NCBI RefSeq assembly: GCF_032062135.1
Contig: NC_092863.1
Location: forward strand, 21,582,618 to 21,646,617
Origin: Pyxicephalus adspersus
Lineage: Eukaryota; Chordata; Amphibia; Anura; Pyxicephalidae
Length of the DNA: 64,000 nt
Direction of reading: 5' to 3'
Translations under genes and position numbers: made by a program
Notes under the pieces: model-generated
What the model was told of the DNA's origin: nothing
The model's input: only the letters and a program-made list of their open reading frames with translations
Database searches by the model: none
Part shown: positions 10,974 to 22,733 of the stretch, one piece after another
How the letters are laid out: each line of letters begins with the position of its first letter
Numbering within the stretch: position 1 is the stretch's first letter

Positions 10974-12037
10974 TTCAGCTTATGGTTGATATTCTCTACC
11001 TTCCCTACTAACTCAGTATTTCATGGGTTAAGGCTTTCAGTACATTAGCCAGTGTATGTTTTTACTCTGCTGCCCTACCTATCACAAAAGGGAACCTGGA
11101 AGACTGCAGTGGAATCTGTGGAATGTGTCTGACCAGCAGGTGGAAAAAACAAAATGGCAACTGATCTACACAATCTAAAATCAGATTCTAAGCAAGGTGC
11201 ATATGGAATGCGTGTCACGCAACAAACAATACAGAGCTTTCCAGCACACATTTCAGCCATCACTATTTCAACTATTTATGTTAGAAACTGAGGTTTTTGG
11301 TGGAAACATTTGCAAATATATGTGAAATCCACACAAAGCAGAACATAAATAGTTTAAACAGTAGTTTTTCTTTTCTTTGGCTGGAATAAGTATGTTGGGA
11401 ATTGTTTGTTTCTAACAAGCAAGATCAGTGTGGACGTGTATGGGTTGAACTGCATTAAAATTGCATTGCACTCCAGACTGTTTGTGCAGCTAAAGTACAC
11501 TTGTTCCTAGATGAAGAAACATACAGCTGCAGGGGTTAAGAAGTGTTTTATTCCTGTTGAAAATGTTATTACTTAATCCTAATACATTTCCACTTAAGGT
11601 AGCTTTCCCTGCATACGCCAAACTAATGACATGCTAAATCTGCTTTTTTTTTTTGTTTTGTTTTGTTGTTTTTTTGGCTAGGTCCGGCCTTGCTACATGG
11701 GTGTAAAAGTGTGTTCTTTAAAAATACTAATGCTCTTACCCATTCTCATTCTGACGCTTGACTCCAACATCCTTTAGAAACCATATATTTTTCCCTGTCC
11801 TCACTCTGTCCAGATATTCATTATTTGGCCTGCTTGGCACCACAGAAGCAATTTCTAAAACTAGTCTGGGTCCCTCACTCATGCACACTGCAAGTTCCGA
11901 TCATTATTCATTTGTATTATTTCTTCCTCTTCTGAGCTCCTCCTTCATTCATTTTTGAAAATGTGGAGTTTAGGATAGATTTCAATGGTATTAAGTTGTT
12001 ACATTAATGTTCCCTATTTTTTCCTGCTCTTTTCCAG

Positions 12038-12158
12038 GCCTCTTATATCATACCTTCGCAAGTTTTATTACTATGATCCACAGGAGGAAATATATCTTTG
12101 TTTAAAAGAGGCACGCCATGTTTCCAAAATGGAGTTTGGTACTGAAAATTCTACGTAG
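12038..12158 (+). CDS. Possible terminal exon of an unidentified host gene
   Basis: A pyrimidine tract ending TTTTCCAG at 12018-12037 is a good splice acceptor. After it one frame (phase +1, first full codon 12039) is open for 39 codons, rich in Tyr, Lys and Glu (SYLRKFYYYDPQEEIYLCL), and ends at TAG 12156-12158. The composition is unlike the surrounding repeats and no repeat family explains it. I do not recognise the protein. Bases 12159-12540 would be 3' UTR; no clear AATAAA is seen. It could also be a chance ORF behind a chance acceptor, or a processed or captured fragment, since it lies in a 1.66-kb insert bracketed by the 405-bp repeat. Confidence 0.4.
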
Positions 12159-12543
12159 CAAAACTATTGAGATTGTTTGTGCTGGATGCAGGTAAATATA
12201 CACTTAGCCAAGCATTGTTGTACTCTGTAAAGGATTTGACTTTTCTTTTTCCTTACAATGTACTGGGATTTATAGTACACTCACTGTAAAATTAATTTCT
12301 TATGAAAACATACTGTGATTTTTACTGGCTGATCTGTTTCTTTTAATTTTCTGTCTGTGGACTTCCTGGTAATGTCAATGATACCGATACATTTACTGAT
12401 ATATTTAGGCTTAGTGACACGTTTGCTCTTTGTAAAGCACTGTAAGTCAGTGATATATAAAGACTTGATTTTAATGAAAAGGCTAGTTGTGCTTATATAA
12501 CAGTTTTAAAATATATATATATATTGGAATATTGTACAGGGCT

Positions 12544-12948
12544 GGAATATTCAAGCCCTGTACATTAAACGATAGTACCTTAGTTATCTCCATATCCGAT
12601 GGTGTGGAATTTGACATTAAATGGTCAACAAATTAACACCAAAATGAACAAACTAAAACAAAATACAATAAGATGTAAGATGTTACAGGGAGGGGTGGGA
12701 GAATATATCTGGGAAGTAGGGGAATTTTGGTGAGGGAATACTAAGATTGTATTCAGTTGCAGGAACTGCGCTGGTAGTCCTAATTGGGGTAACGTAGACA
12801 ACCAATGGCAGGGCTCCCGCCCAAGCTACATTTACACCCAGTAAAACCAATATGAACACAGGGGCACTGGCAAATATACAGCTTGTGTCCCTGGAGGTTG
12901 GGGATTGGCTAGATCCCCTCACTCAGAGCATTGAAAGAGCAAAAAGAA
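12544..12948. repeat. Perfect 405-bp direct repeat, copy 2
   Basis: Same as 10479-10883. At its left border a 10-base sequence (GTACAGGGCT, 12533-12542) is the reverse complement of AGCCCTGTAC just inside the repeat, making a small fold-back at the junction. Confidence 0.9.
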
Positions 12949-13600
12949 AACAAAAACAAGAGAGCAAAAATGTAAACAGCAGGCATGGGCATAAGCATTA
13001 GGAACCTTCCAATATAAACATATCATTAAGAGACATATCATACAAATCAAAAAGGCATTAAAGTGTAGAAAACTGGGTCAACAGACCCATCTGCATATGG
13101 ACAAAAACCATACAGTAGGCCAGCAGGTGAGAAAAAAAAAAAGGAAAAAACACCCAAGGTAGCAAACAGTAACAGTTGGTATGGTCTAACCCATCTTGTT
13201 GCAGTCAGCGGTGAGCATGAGCATGCTTACTTGGGGATACCTTTAATCACTTCAATGTCCACAAAATTTATTAGTCCTGTAGTGGTAACTATCCGTCCCA
13301 ACAGAGGGATACCAGGCGCGCTTGTGGTGATTCCCTGAATGGGATGAAAAACCTGCACAAATACTATTAGTCTTTGGCAAGGTTACAATAAAATTGACTT
13401 TAAATCTCTTTACTTGTGTTCAACTAGAAGGCACTCTCTTAGTTTGTCCTGGATCCACAATAAAAGTTTTCTGGGAAAATTCCTGGGAAATTTTAACAAA
13501 AATTAACCTATTCAACTCTGTCTTGCTTTTATCTGCAAATATAGGGGTATTATTCACACAAAACAATACAGGAGTACCCCCTATTCTGAAAATAGACTGA

Positions 13601-14152
13601 TTAACCTCCTGGGTGGTAACCCCAAGTGTGACTCGGGGTAGAAAAAAGATGCTAGGAGAGGTAACCCCGAGTCACACTCAGGGTAGGTAAACCTAAAGAA
13701 ACAATAGTAAATAAAGAGCTTCCCTTATCCTCCAGCATCCTGTGTCATCCTTTATGTCTTCTCTTTTCCTTCTGCTGGCTTCCTCTGCACCCGATGAGTC
13801 ACCGGGGAGTTCCCGGTGACGTTGGTGCGTGTGGACGCTCCATTCAGGGAGTGGCTGGAAATTCAAATCTATTTGTATTGCATTCAATACAAAATAACTA
13901 TTGAATGCAATACAGTGGATTTACATGTGTAAAAGCAGTACATTGTCTTTCATGAATATTTATTTTACAGTATAATAGGAGGAGTATACTATTTTTTTTT
14001 TAAACATTTTTTAATTTATTACTTTGACATGATTTTGTGTTTCAAACTTTAATATACTATTATATTATACTGTAAAATACATTTTCATGAAAAACAATAT
14101 ACTGCTTTTAGACATATAAATCCGGACAGAAATGAACCGCCCAGGAGGTTAA
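13601..14152. mobile_element. Complete piggyBac-type MITE, 552 bp
   Basis: TTAA at both ends. The left terminus TTAACCTCCTGGGTGGT and the reverse complement of the right terminus TTAACCTCCTGGGCGGT differ by one base over 17. The body has CCCCGAGTCACACT, a CATTCAATACAAA palindrome and an inner inverted pair around ATTTTACAGTATAATA. No transposase, so it was moved in trans. It is inserted in retroviral sequence. Confidence 0.88.
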
Positions 14153-14907
14153 AAAAACGTCCTCTAGTGTTTATGTCAATTTCCACTCAGTATTACCGTT
14201 CCTAAAGTCCGTTGTGTCAGTTTTACTGCACAAATGTATAGGATGCTATTTGGCCTGACTCCAATCTTCTGTCTCAAAATCTTCTAGTCTGTCTGAACAT
14301 CCTTATCAGAAGAGACTCAGTTTCTGCTTTCGGTCTGTTGTTAAGTATTTGTAGGGATTTTGTAGGTTGTCCCTCCATTGCCCATAATCACGTCCTCTTA
14401 TCTTCCTTATTTTTCTTTCAGCAGGCCGTTCATCCTTTCAAATAATTCTGCTGCTTGCAGTGTTAATGTTAACTGTACCTGTTCTCCTCTGCTTTTAAAT
14501 CTAAAGCCCTTTATGATGCCGCAGGTCATCATATATTATGGTGGTCTCCACCCCGGTATCGACTAATGCTCTTACAGTTTAAACATTTTTATTTTTCCGA
14601 TGACTCTCTAATTTTACATAGAGCCTTTCAACTCCAACATATTTTACCAGGGCTTGACCTGTTTCCTATTGGTCATATGAAGGCTGCTTGTCATCCATCT
14701 CAATCAGCTTTTCTGGCAGGTTTTCCTCCCTTGGCCCTGACTTTGGCTGTCTCATAGAGAATATTTGTCAGATCCTCATATTGGCCAAAGCTTTACTAAT
14801 GTCTTGGCAGGGGTAAATCTCTTCAAACTGACCTCCTTGATTTCTCTATGTATAGGGCAGGTAAGAGAACTGTTCAAAAGGGTGAGCAGAGGGCAATGCA
14901 CCTCTCC

Positions 14908-15691
14908 TCAGAATGGGCCTGGCAGCTGCCTCGTGCTTTTCTGTTTATACATCTGCCATAACACTGCTGTCTCTTGCCCATCTATTTTCTCCAAAGGAAC
15001 ACCATCTTTTAACAGCACGGTGAACATATTATTCCTGGAAACTCTAGGTTTTTTCCCCACCCTTATTTTCTTAGGATGAGGAATTTGTGCGGTATGCACC
15101 TCGTCTCTGTCAATGTTAATACCAACTGCTCTGTTCTCATACAGGCGCACCAGCCAGGTGATATGATTTTGTCCTGGCCGTTGCCTGCACCTATCATTGA
15201 TATCTGTCACTTCCTGTTGGGTAAAATCCTTTACATAATGTCTCATTCTTTCTGTTCTTCACCTATTTATTGGTAGGGTCTCTGCCTGGGGGTATGGAGG
15301 TGGGTCTCCATCAGTACAATCCCAAATGTCTCCATCCCACCTGTCAGTGTCCCAATCTTTCTCTACTTCTGTGATTACTAAATGTACCTTCTGACTGTTA
15401 ACTTTCTTTCCTCTTCTACTTCTGTGTTTTTACCCTGCTACACATACAGAGGGTTTCGTGCCCACTCTCTGTAGAGAGCCATATTTCTGTTTTTTTTTTT
15501 TCTTGCAATTGCTGGGGTGTTTCCTGATAGGCAGTTAGCAACACCCAGCACCTTCTCACTATATTGTCTAATTCATCTCCTATTTTAAAGGCCAGTTTCT
15601 CAAGGCAGATTACGATCTGTATTGGATCAGTCTCTGCCATGAGATGCTCCCATTGTTCACACAACTCTCCCCCCTTGTTCCATTCTTGCAC
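14908..15691 (-). pseudogene. Retroviral gag-like fragments
   Basis: Two open stretches, 15691-15416 (91 aa) and 15246-14908 (112 aa), in different frames. The second contains a block in the style of a retroviral capsid (RCRQRPGQ followed by WLVRLYENRAVG), and the first an amphipathic region (PIQIVICLEKLAFKIGDEL). They are separated by frameshifts and stops. Assigned by pattern to gag; moderate confidence. Confidence 0.5.
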
Positions 15692-16009
15692 TAAAATGTT
15701 ATATGGGGAATCCTCCTATCTGTGAACTACAGTATTAGGTTTTTCTGTTTTCTCTCTTCACTTGAACATGTTCACACAGATTGGTAAAAGTTTTATTACA
15801 AGGTATTCTGCTCAGTGACTGGTCACAGTGCTTGCTGCATTCTAGGCATGCGCTCAGAGTCGCTTACCAAAAGGTGACCAAGAACTGCTTCCTGCCAGTC
15901 CCTTTGAGCAGAATCCTGCCGTCTATTGGTGCCGAGTCCCTGTCAGCATACTGACACACTACAGTATCTTTTATGTCTTTTATGTCCCAGTCTGTTACAT
16001 AGTTACATA

Positions 16010-16770
16010 GTAGGTTAGGTTGTAAAAAGACATCTAATAAATCCATCATGTTCAACCTCTAGGGAAATAAACATATCCCAGATATAAAACCCTATAAGAC
16101 ATAGTTGGTCCAGAGGAAGGCAAAAAACCCTGGTACAATTTGCTTCAACGGGGAAAAAAATCCTTCCTGATTCCATGAGGCAATCGGATGTTCCCTGGAT
16201 CAACAGTCACTGTATTTTTACTTAGTCTTAGTCTTAGCCTTAATACTCAGTTATATTCTGTGCTTCTAGTAAATCATCCAGCTTTTTCTTAAAGCAATCT
16301 ATAGTAGTTGCTGTAACTACTTCCTGAGGGAGCCGATTCCACATTTTCACAGACCTCACAGTGAAGAATCCCTTCCTTATCTGAAGCCTAAACTTCTTTT
16401 CCTCCAGACGCAAAGAGTGCCCTCTTTTTCTTTGTAATGATCTCAAAGTGAATAATGGGGAAGAGGGTTCTCTATATGGACCATTTATATATTTATACAG
16501 GGTGATCATATCCCCCCTTAAACGTCTCTTCTCAAGGGGGAATAGATTAAGTTCAGTTAATCTCTCCTCATAGCTAAGCTCCTCTATTCCTTTTACTAAT
16601 TTAGTTGCCCTTCTCTGCACTCTCTCCAATTCAACAACGTCCTTTTTGTGAACTGGTGCCCAAAACTGGACTGTATATTCCAGATGTGGTCTGACCAAAG
16701 CTTTGTACAAGGGCAGGATAATGATATAGGGAATGTCTCCGGATTCCAGTAGTTGAATTCAGCTTCAGTT
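16010..16770 (-). mobile_element. CR1-clade LINE, 3' end
   Basis: The C-terminal ORF (16710-16240) is followed on the minus strand by about 230 bp of 3' UTR ending in CATAGTTACATAG-like tail sequence near 16010. The 5' truncation near 16770 is usual for LINEs. A second fragment of the same family lies at 22734-22980. Confidence 0.85.
16240..16710 (-). pseudogene. CR1 ORF2 C-terminal domain
   Basis: A 156-aa open frame with the CR1/L2-type C-terminal pattern: YKALVRPHLEY at the start, then VQRRATKLV, LSYEERLTELNLFPLEKRRLRGD, and MWNRLPQEVV near the end. The frame is open over the whole surviving domain and ends at a natural stop, so this copy is younger than most others here. RT and endonuclease domains are absent. 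Confidence 0.88.
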
Positions 16771-17379
16771 GATAGGACATGTACTCCAAATAGGGGGACT
16801 ATCAATATGTACAGACAAAGTAAGGTAAAAACAATGTTGCAACATCATGTGGATAAAAAAAAATGCCTCTAAGCAGATTTGCCAGATATACATTACTTTT
16901 TTTTATGTCCAAGTATTATAAGAGTAGTGAGGCCGCTGTGGGCCGTACAGGCAAAGGACTGACGCCGCAGCTGGGCTCAGCTTATAAGATCAATGCTGCT
17001 TGATTGGCATTACAGTGGGCATGTTTTTCCACATCTCACATGCTCAGTATCCAGATCAAGGCAAAAGGCCCGATAGAAGCAGCTTCCGCTCTTACTCCAC
17101 TGAAGGTAAAGAGAGGGAAGGAGCGGAGGCGGAGTAAGCGTCTCAGCAGTAAGAATCAGTATAGGAAGGGGAAATCTAAGGCTTTCCTCTTCAAATGAAT
17201 CTAATTAAATAATGATTTTCTGTTGGCAAATCTGGGCTGTTTTCACTCTTGATGTAATATTAGGGCATAAAAATACATATATTTAGGTAAGAAGGGTTTT
17301 TATATAGGGTTTGTATATAGATAACAAGGGGTAAACAGAGAAAGAGAGAGACACACAAGTAAAAGAGTGAAAAAGGGGT
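16771..17379. other. Unassigned stretch
   Basis: Mixed sequence with a GC-richer patch at 16930-17130. One 64-aa open frame is present but has no protein-like pattern. Nothing I can name. Confidence 0.5.
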
Positions 17380-18079
17380 TAAGGGAAGTATTCCAGCAGT
17401 GTCCCAGAAAGAATTAGTGATATTCACATATACACATTATAACATTGATGAATACAATAATTTGGAGTAAAAATAGAGATGTATATTATAACGTACTAAT
17501 TATGAATTATTATTATCTATATTTAGAGGTGTAATAATGTAAGGTAACCTTTAAAGTTACAAAAGGTATTGTTTACAGAAATTGAAAATAAATAAAAAAA
17601 GTGAAATAAATAAACGTGAACATGGGATATACAACAAAACCATAAATATTTATACAAAGGCATATATAGTTATTTAATTTACATAGACATATCATCTGCT
17701 ATCATATGCTTCTAAACAGATTAGTCTATAAATCCAAACCATAAAGTTTTTTAAATAAGTTATGCATAATATGTATGAAACCACCTGTCTCCATGTCCTC
17801 ACCCAAATAAAAGATAGGGAGTAAAGTCCCCTAAGGGGTCTCTTCCAAAGCCAAGGGACCTTGACCCACGTGGGAAGTAGATTCTCAACGAGGGAGAGGA
17901 AAGATTATAGCGGAATAGTTCCGCCATTTGATCGCCAAAATTTCTGACGATCCTCCCGTCCCTCGTAGGGCATAGACCGCATACAGGGAGGTTGGGATGT
18001 TGATATAAGTAATATGTCATGTATTAGTGTACTTTATGAATAATAGCTACAATGATTATAAATCAGAATAAATAAATGG

Positions 18080-19280
18080 TTTGAAAGAAATCATTTCATT
18101 CAAACCAGGAGGGTTTATGGCATCCAAAATATGGATCCACTTTGTTTCCAAGCTAAGTAGTGCATTGTCAATGTCCCCCCCCCCCTAATGTTGGGGGATA
18201 GTTTTTCCAAAACTGAAAAGGAAATGCCTTGCTTGATTGTCAAAATTATGGACCATGCCGACATGATGACTAATAGACTTGGTCATTTTGCCAATGTTGA
18301 TTAGGTATAAATGCTCATGGATACGTTTTCTCAGTGCTCTCTTAGTCTTACCGACATAGAACTTTCCACATATACAAAAAATGATATAAATAATGCCAGT
18401 GGATGAGCAGTCGATATATTGTCTGAGTGTATGTATCTGATTGTTGGGAAGATTAAAGAATGTTTGTTCATTTAACCATGAACATTGAACGCATTTCCCA
18501 CACCTGTGGGTACCAGGGTTTTTCTCTTTGTCTAAAACGGGTTCCTGAATAATGACTACCTGGTTTCTCCTATTATAAGGCACTGTCTTATATTTTTTGA
18601 AATTCAAAAATATGCCCTAGGTCTTATTTTCAGGGGGATGTCTTATTTTTCCATGGAGAAGACTACAGTACACATTTATTTTCACTCTGCACTGCAGCCA
18701 GCATCGAGGAGTCACACAGAGGCACACAGTGGCAGGTATCGGTGGTTGTCTTATTTGCGGGGGGTGCTTTATTTTAATTTTTTGAGCAAAATTATTTGAT
18801 GGGGATGCCTTATCATCGGGGAAACACGGTATGTACTATTTGATCTTTAAGGGATGATGATTTTCGATAGGTAATACTGGGGTGTTTGCTTTAGAACTCT
18901 GAGGTGGATCAATCACTTCTCAAAATGTGCCAGTGCTTTTTTAGGATTTTACTAACATCTTTGTGGTGGTCATTAAATGTTGTAATAAATCTCACAACAT
19001 TGTCCTGATTCAATGTTTTAGATGAAGTGAAAAGATTTTCTCTATTGGATAGTAAAGCTTTCTTGTAGGCTTGCTTTAAAAGCTTCTGGCTGTAACCTCT
19101 TTTGAGGAGTCTACCTCCTAAACCCTTTTCTTTTTTGAAGTCTGCTAACCCTGAGCAGTTCCTTCTTAAGCGTAGATATTGTGAGTTTGGAATACTACGT
19201 TTAAAGGTTAGCGGGGTGCACTTTTTATATGGGGAATTGAAGGGTGGTTGGGCCATCCCCTGCAACATTAAAATCACCAA
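18080..19280 (-). pseudogene. PLE polyprotein: linker and GIY-YIG endonuclease
   Basis: The upstream part has LRLRRNCSGLADF, LLKRGYSQKLL and VRFITTF...ILKKHW, a pattern of the region after the PLE RT. The endonuclease shows a cysteine cluster (RCGKCVQC), then TGIIYIIFCICGKFYVGKT and RKRIHEHL, so the GIY, YVG, Arg and Glu/His positions of a GIY-YIG nuclease are all present. Frame is lost at a C-run at 18178-18186; beyond it the usual tail (SLETKWIHILDAINPPGLN) follows in another frame. Broken by a MITE and at least one shift. Confidence 0.82.
18577..18833. mobile_element. CGTGTTTCCCC-family MITE
   Basis: The right end CATCGGGGAAACACGGTA ends in TA, and the left part shares GGCACTGTCTTATATTTTTT with the fragment at 10884-10973. 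It interrupts PLE 1. The left terminus is worn. Confidence 0.65.
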
Positions 19281-19479
19281 ATATGAGGGTGGGCCAGGGG
19301 GCTGTAGACAACAGGCACAATGAGGAGTTGGGGGTGGAAAAAATGAGTGGTAGCTGTAGTATGGGTTGTATTGAAACTTGAAAGTTCCAGGTGTGGCAAA
19401 GGATGAATCAAAGTCAGAAAGGTGGCTTGGTGAAAAGGCAGTTCAGGATGGTAGCAGCAGATTGTTTTGGAGTTCAAGT

Positions 19480-19960
19480 GGTGATTCATTTCTGTCTGGA
19501 TTTATATGTCTAAAAGCGTTACATTGTTTTTCATGAAAATTTATTTTACAGTATATTATAATAGTGTGAGTATAATAAAGTTTTATTAAATAATTAAATT
19601 TTAAAAAATAATAATTTAAAAAAAATCAATATTATACTGATATTATATAATAATATTATAATATATATAATATATTATATTATACTGTAAAATAAATGTT
19701 CATGAAAGACAATGTACTGATTTTACACATATAAATCCACTTTATTTCATTCAATACAGTTACTTTGTATTGAATGCAATACAAATAGATATGAATGTCT
19801 CGCTCTGAACGGAACCTCTGCACGCACCAATGTCACAGGGAAACTTCGGTGACTCCTCAGATGCGGAGGACACCGGCCTGAGGAAGAAAGAAGACAAGGA
19901 TCGCGAAGGAGGCACCTTTCCCTTTTGCGCATGCCAGACAATGTGACCGTGCCTGATAAT
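19480..19960. mobile_element. piggyBac-type MITE, reverse orientation, worn ends
   Basis: The body is the reverse complement of the 13601-14152 element: GGATTTATATGTCTAAAAGC at the left, the inner TTTTACAGTATAATA inverted pair, then CATTCAATACA and the GC-rich segment with GGTGACTCCTC. The TTAA ends are not preserved. Confidence 0.65.
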
Positions 19961-20109
19961 TAAATAGTGCTTTGGACCCTGGTATGGCTAGACTGATTCA
20001 AGTATAAGTTTACCACCCTTTTCAAAACTCTCAGCTTGCCTTTTTATAAGAGAACAGTGGGTCAATTCAGCATAGCGAAGGTTTAGCTCTTGTTTAATAT
20101 GACTGGTAC

Positions 20110-20190
20110 TTCCAGGTTTGCTGGATCGCCTAGGTTCACTCATGATAGTTTATTTTCCATTTTTGGGGAGAATTAAAAAATCAGACCCAG
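20110..20190. repeat. Arm of the 29350-29570 hairpin MITE
   Basis: CCAGGTTTGCTGGATCGCCTAGGTTCACT followed by a degraded tail ending AATCAGACCCA matches one arm of that element. Confidence 0.5.
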
Positions 20191-20916
20191 TGAGAGATTA
20201 TGTTCTAAATTAAATTTGCAAAATGTCAAAGGAGATACAGGAATTACTAATTGAAAGTCAAACAAAAGAAAGGCAATTGGTAAAGATAGGAAATTAGACA
20301 TAGCTATTATAATATAAGGTGCACATTTTATTTATATATATTGTGTGAAATTAGCATAAAAAGGCAGAGGGTGAAGCAACTACATGCTGCAAATTCACTT
20401 TAGGGCTTTCCTGTGTCCATAAAAAAATAATATACAGCCTCCCAACTGCTCTCATAAACAAAATAGAATCAATTCTGTTTGGACCAACACAGACTGTTTT
20501 AGTAGTCAGTCTACCCTACAGCCACCAGCTGCTTAGCACAGGGTGTGCAGAATAGGTTATTGGCCCTTGGGAAATTGTGGGGCCTGGAACTGAGAATCCA
20601 CTCCACCATGTTCTGCCAGATTCTCAGTAAAACCAGCCCCAGTACAGATATTCTGAATAACCAGCAGAGAAGCTTACATGTTGCCTTCAAACACAACATT
20701 TTTAGTTTTGTCCTTAGAGGTAGTATCTCTGGAAAGCAGGTATTGTGGCCCCACATACCTAACATCCAGCAATTTACCTAATAACACAGGTGAACTTTTT
20801 GTCACCGTGTTATAATATATATTTACAAATGAATGCAAAAACTTTTACATATAATTGGGGGGTACAGAAAATTAAAGAAAATGGGTGGCAGTGTAAGCAA
20901 ATACATGAGTAAATAG

Positions 20917-21202
20917 TAAAGCGGAACTAAGCTCCAGTTTAAAAACTTGTAAAGAGGTAGGGCTTTATTGCAGAAAGGAACAGAGGATGATCCTTCTTCA
21001 ATAGGCAGTTTACATGCCTGATCACTGTACAACTGTCAAAAAAACGCTAGGTTGCCAGGATACCTGTCATTTCAGGCTTCCCCTTCACTTGCCAGGACTG
21101 AATTAACTAGATCACAATTAGGAAGAGAAGAAGGAAAAAGATGGCAGCGCCCTGCTACAGAATGGGGACAGGTGAGTATAATGGGATTTAGTTTCCATTT
21201 AA
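20917..21202. repeat. Short interspersed repeat with imperfect inverted ends
   Basis: The left end GTAAAGCGGAACTAAGCTCC resembles the reverse complement of the right end (TTAAATGGAAACTAAATCCC). No ORF. The two ends suggest a MITE of about 286 bp. Confidence 0.45.
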
Positions 21203-21401
21203 GGAATATCCGGGCACGATTGGAACTTTAAATCACAAATGTAGCCAGCAAAAGAGACTTTTAAGGCATTCCACAATCAAGCAATGATTATATGTATAAA
21301 GAAACAACATTTATTATATAAAAAAATAAAAAATTGCAATACAATAGAAAATAACAAATTGCAATACAATCAGTATAACAACAATCTCCATAATCCTATC
21401 A

Positions 21402-21428
21402 GTGTAGTTTGACGCGTTTCCTCAATAA
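21402..21428 (-). other. PLE-associated GAAACGCGTC motif, partial
   Basis: On the minus strand: TTGAGGAAACGCGTCAAACT. The CTGANGA box and stem are shortened into TTGAGGAAACG. It lies upstream, on the element's own strand, of PLE 1. Bases 21430-22077 hold no recognised feature. Confidence 0.4.
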
Positions 21429-22077
21429 AGATGGTAAGGGGGTACGACAGAAAGCACACAAGAATGCCCACAGACTCACAGCTCACAGACGTCTCCCCAC
21501 TGGCAGACGCTGGTAATCAAAAAGGCATAGACCCGGAAGCCACAAGGGCTATTTGTGCTACAAATAAAGGCAAAAGCACTTCTACCTGATCCATAAAGAC
21601 CATCAAGCCTCCAGTTGCTTAGGTCCCTTCTCCTAATGGACCCAAAGGCTGCTTCTCTGGGGATATACAATCTGTGCTAGGCCTATCCTCAGTGGACAAA
21701 TGCCCACTTCCAGAAACAACCTCTCATTCCATTGATACCTTCACCACTTATGTCTGTGGTTGACACTGTACTAAAAGGCGTGCTAGTATCCCTGCAACAA
21801 TCCTTGCATATGGATTTTTGCCCCTAGATATGTGATTGCAAGGATTCATTTTCAGCATGTCAAAGAGAAAATCTAAGCAGCAGTGTCCAACCTTAATCAC
21901 CTGTCAAGACCCTACTTGTCAGTTTCAATTTATGCCAACCTTTCACAAGTTACTATCTTGGAGCATCAAAAATTATTCAGTTTTTGGGTTATTCTTCTTT
22001 CTACATCAGAATGTTTGGGTTGATAGCTGGCAAATACAGAGCTGTAAAGTTGTAAGAATGCGCTATATCCCCACCCG

Positions 22078-22138
22078 GTTCCACGTGGAAATGGCACTTC
22101 ACAACAAGGAGTTGTGAAGTGCCATTTCCACGTGGAAC
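22078..22138. repeat. Perfect 28-bp hairpin
   Basis: The arm at 22078-22105 is repeated exactly in reverse complement at 22111-22138 with a 5-base AAGGA loop; the outer part contains TTCCACGTGGAA, itself a palindrome. No larger repeat was recognised around it. Bases 22140-22733 hold a GC-richer unassigned stretch (22440-22700). Confidence 0.92.
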
Positions 22139-22733
22139 TTTTTTTTAACAACAAATTTATCTATTAACAACATATAATATCACATACATCATAAACTAAC
22201 AATCATTTCTCCATCTCATTTTTAAGAGCCTTTTAAAAAATCTGACAAGACACGACACACCAGGGAAAGAACAACAAAGGAAAAGGAATGCTTAGAAACC
22301 TTATTAGTTGAAACCACCTAATTACCTTGTATACCTCCTAACTTCTAAGCACACAGTATTGTCAAAATTTCTGAGAACCATTTGGTTCTGGTTTGGTTCT
22401 TTATATCCATATGGATATAAATCTTTCCTCTACTCTATATATTGAAGATGTAAGTGTAAGGCCCTGGTCCAGCAACAGTACTCACCGGACACCAGCCCCC
22501 CATTTTAATGCTGCACTCTTCACATATAGCAAGCTCCCGCTCAGCCTTGGGAGGCTGGTTGTGTCTCCCAGAACACGGTTTCCCCTAGGACTTGTGTGTG
22601 CAAGGGATGGTGTCTGGGGAATGGCTGGAAGAGAACCAGGACCCCACAGATAAGCAGTACCAAGATTCCAACAGAGACAAGTCCAGAGTACAGAGTAAGT
22701 AGTCATACACAGATAATCCATCCACCAGACAAG

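Larger units (their letters stand above)
13390..16005 (-). mobile_element. Endogenous retrovirus remnant, gag and protease region
   Basis: On the minus strand, from right to left: gag-like open stretches (15691-15416, and 15246-14908 with a RCRQRPGQ...WLVRLYE block), then an aspartic protease active-site motif LVDTG near 14567-14553, then further pro/pol-like sequence to 13390. Many stops and shifts, so it is an old, inactive copy. A complete piggyBac MITE (13601-14152) interrupts it. The retroviral genus cannot be decided here. Bases 12949-13389 may belong to it or to the L1 and have no long ORF. Confidence 0.6.
17380..19497 (-). mobile_element. Penelope-like element 1, 3' half
   Basis: The minus strand carries an RT-to-GIY-YIG linker (19280-18909), the GIY-YIG endonuclease domain (18607-18185), a short C-terminal tail and an AT-rich 3' UTR to about 17380. 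The reverse transcriptase is missing, replaced at the right by a piggyBac-type MITE. A CGTGTTTCCCC MITE (18577-18833) separates linker from endonuclease. Confidence 0.8.

Noticed and set aside
12683..12922. 79-aa open frame identical to one at 10618-10857
   Set aside because: Identity follows from the 405-bp duplication of non-coding L1 upstream sequence; no protein pattern.
20511..20781. Pair of antisense open frames (84 and 78 aa)
   Set aside because: No motif, no splice context, no recognised family; could not be supported.
22078..22138. microRNA precursor
   Set aside because: Perfect pairing over 28 bp with a 5-base loop is unlike a typical animal pre-miRNA; no expression evidence.
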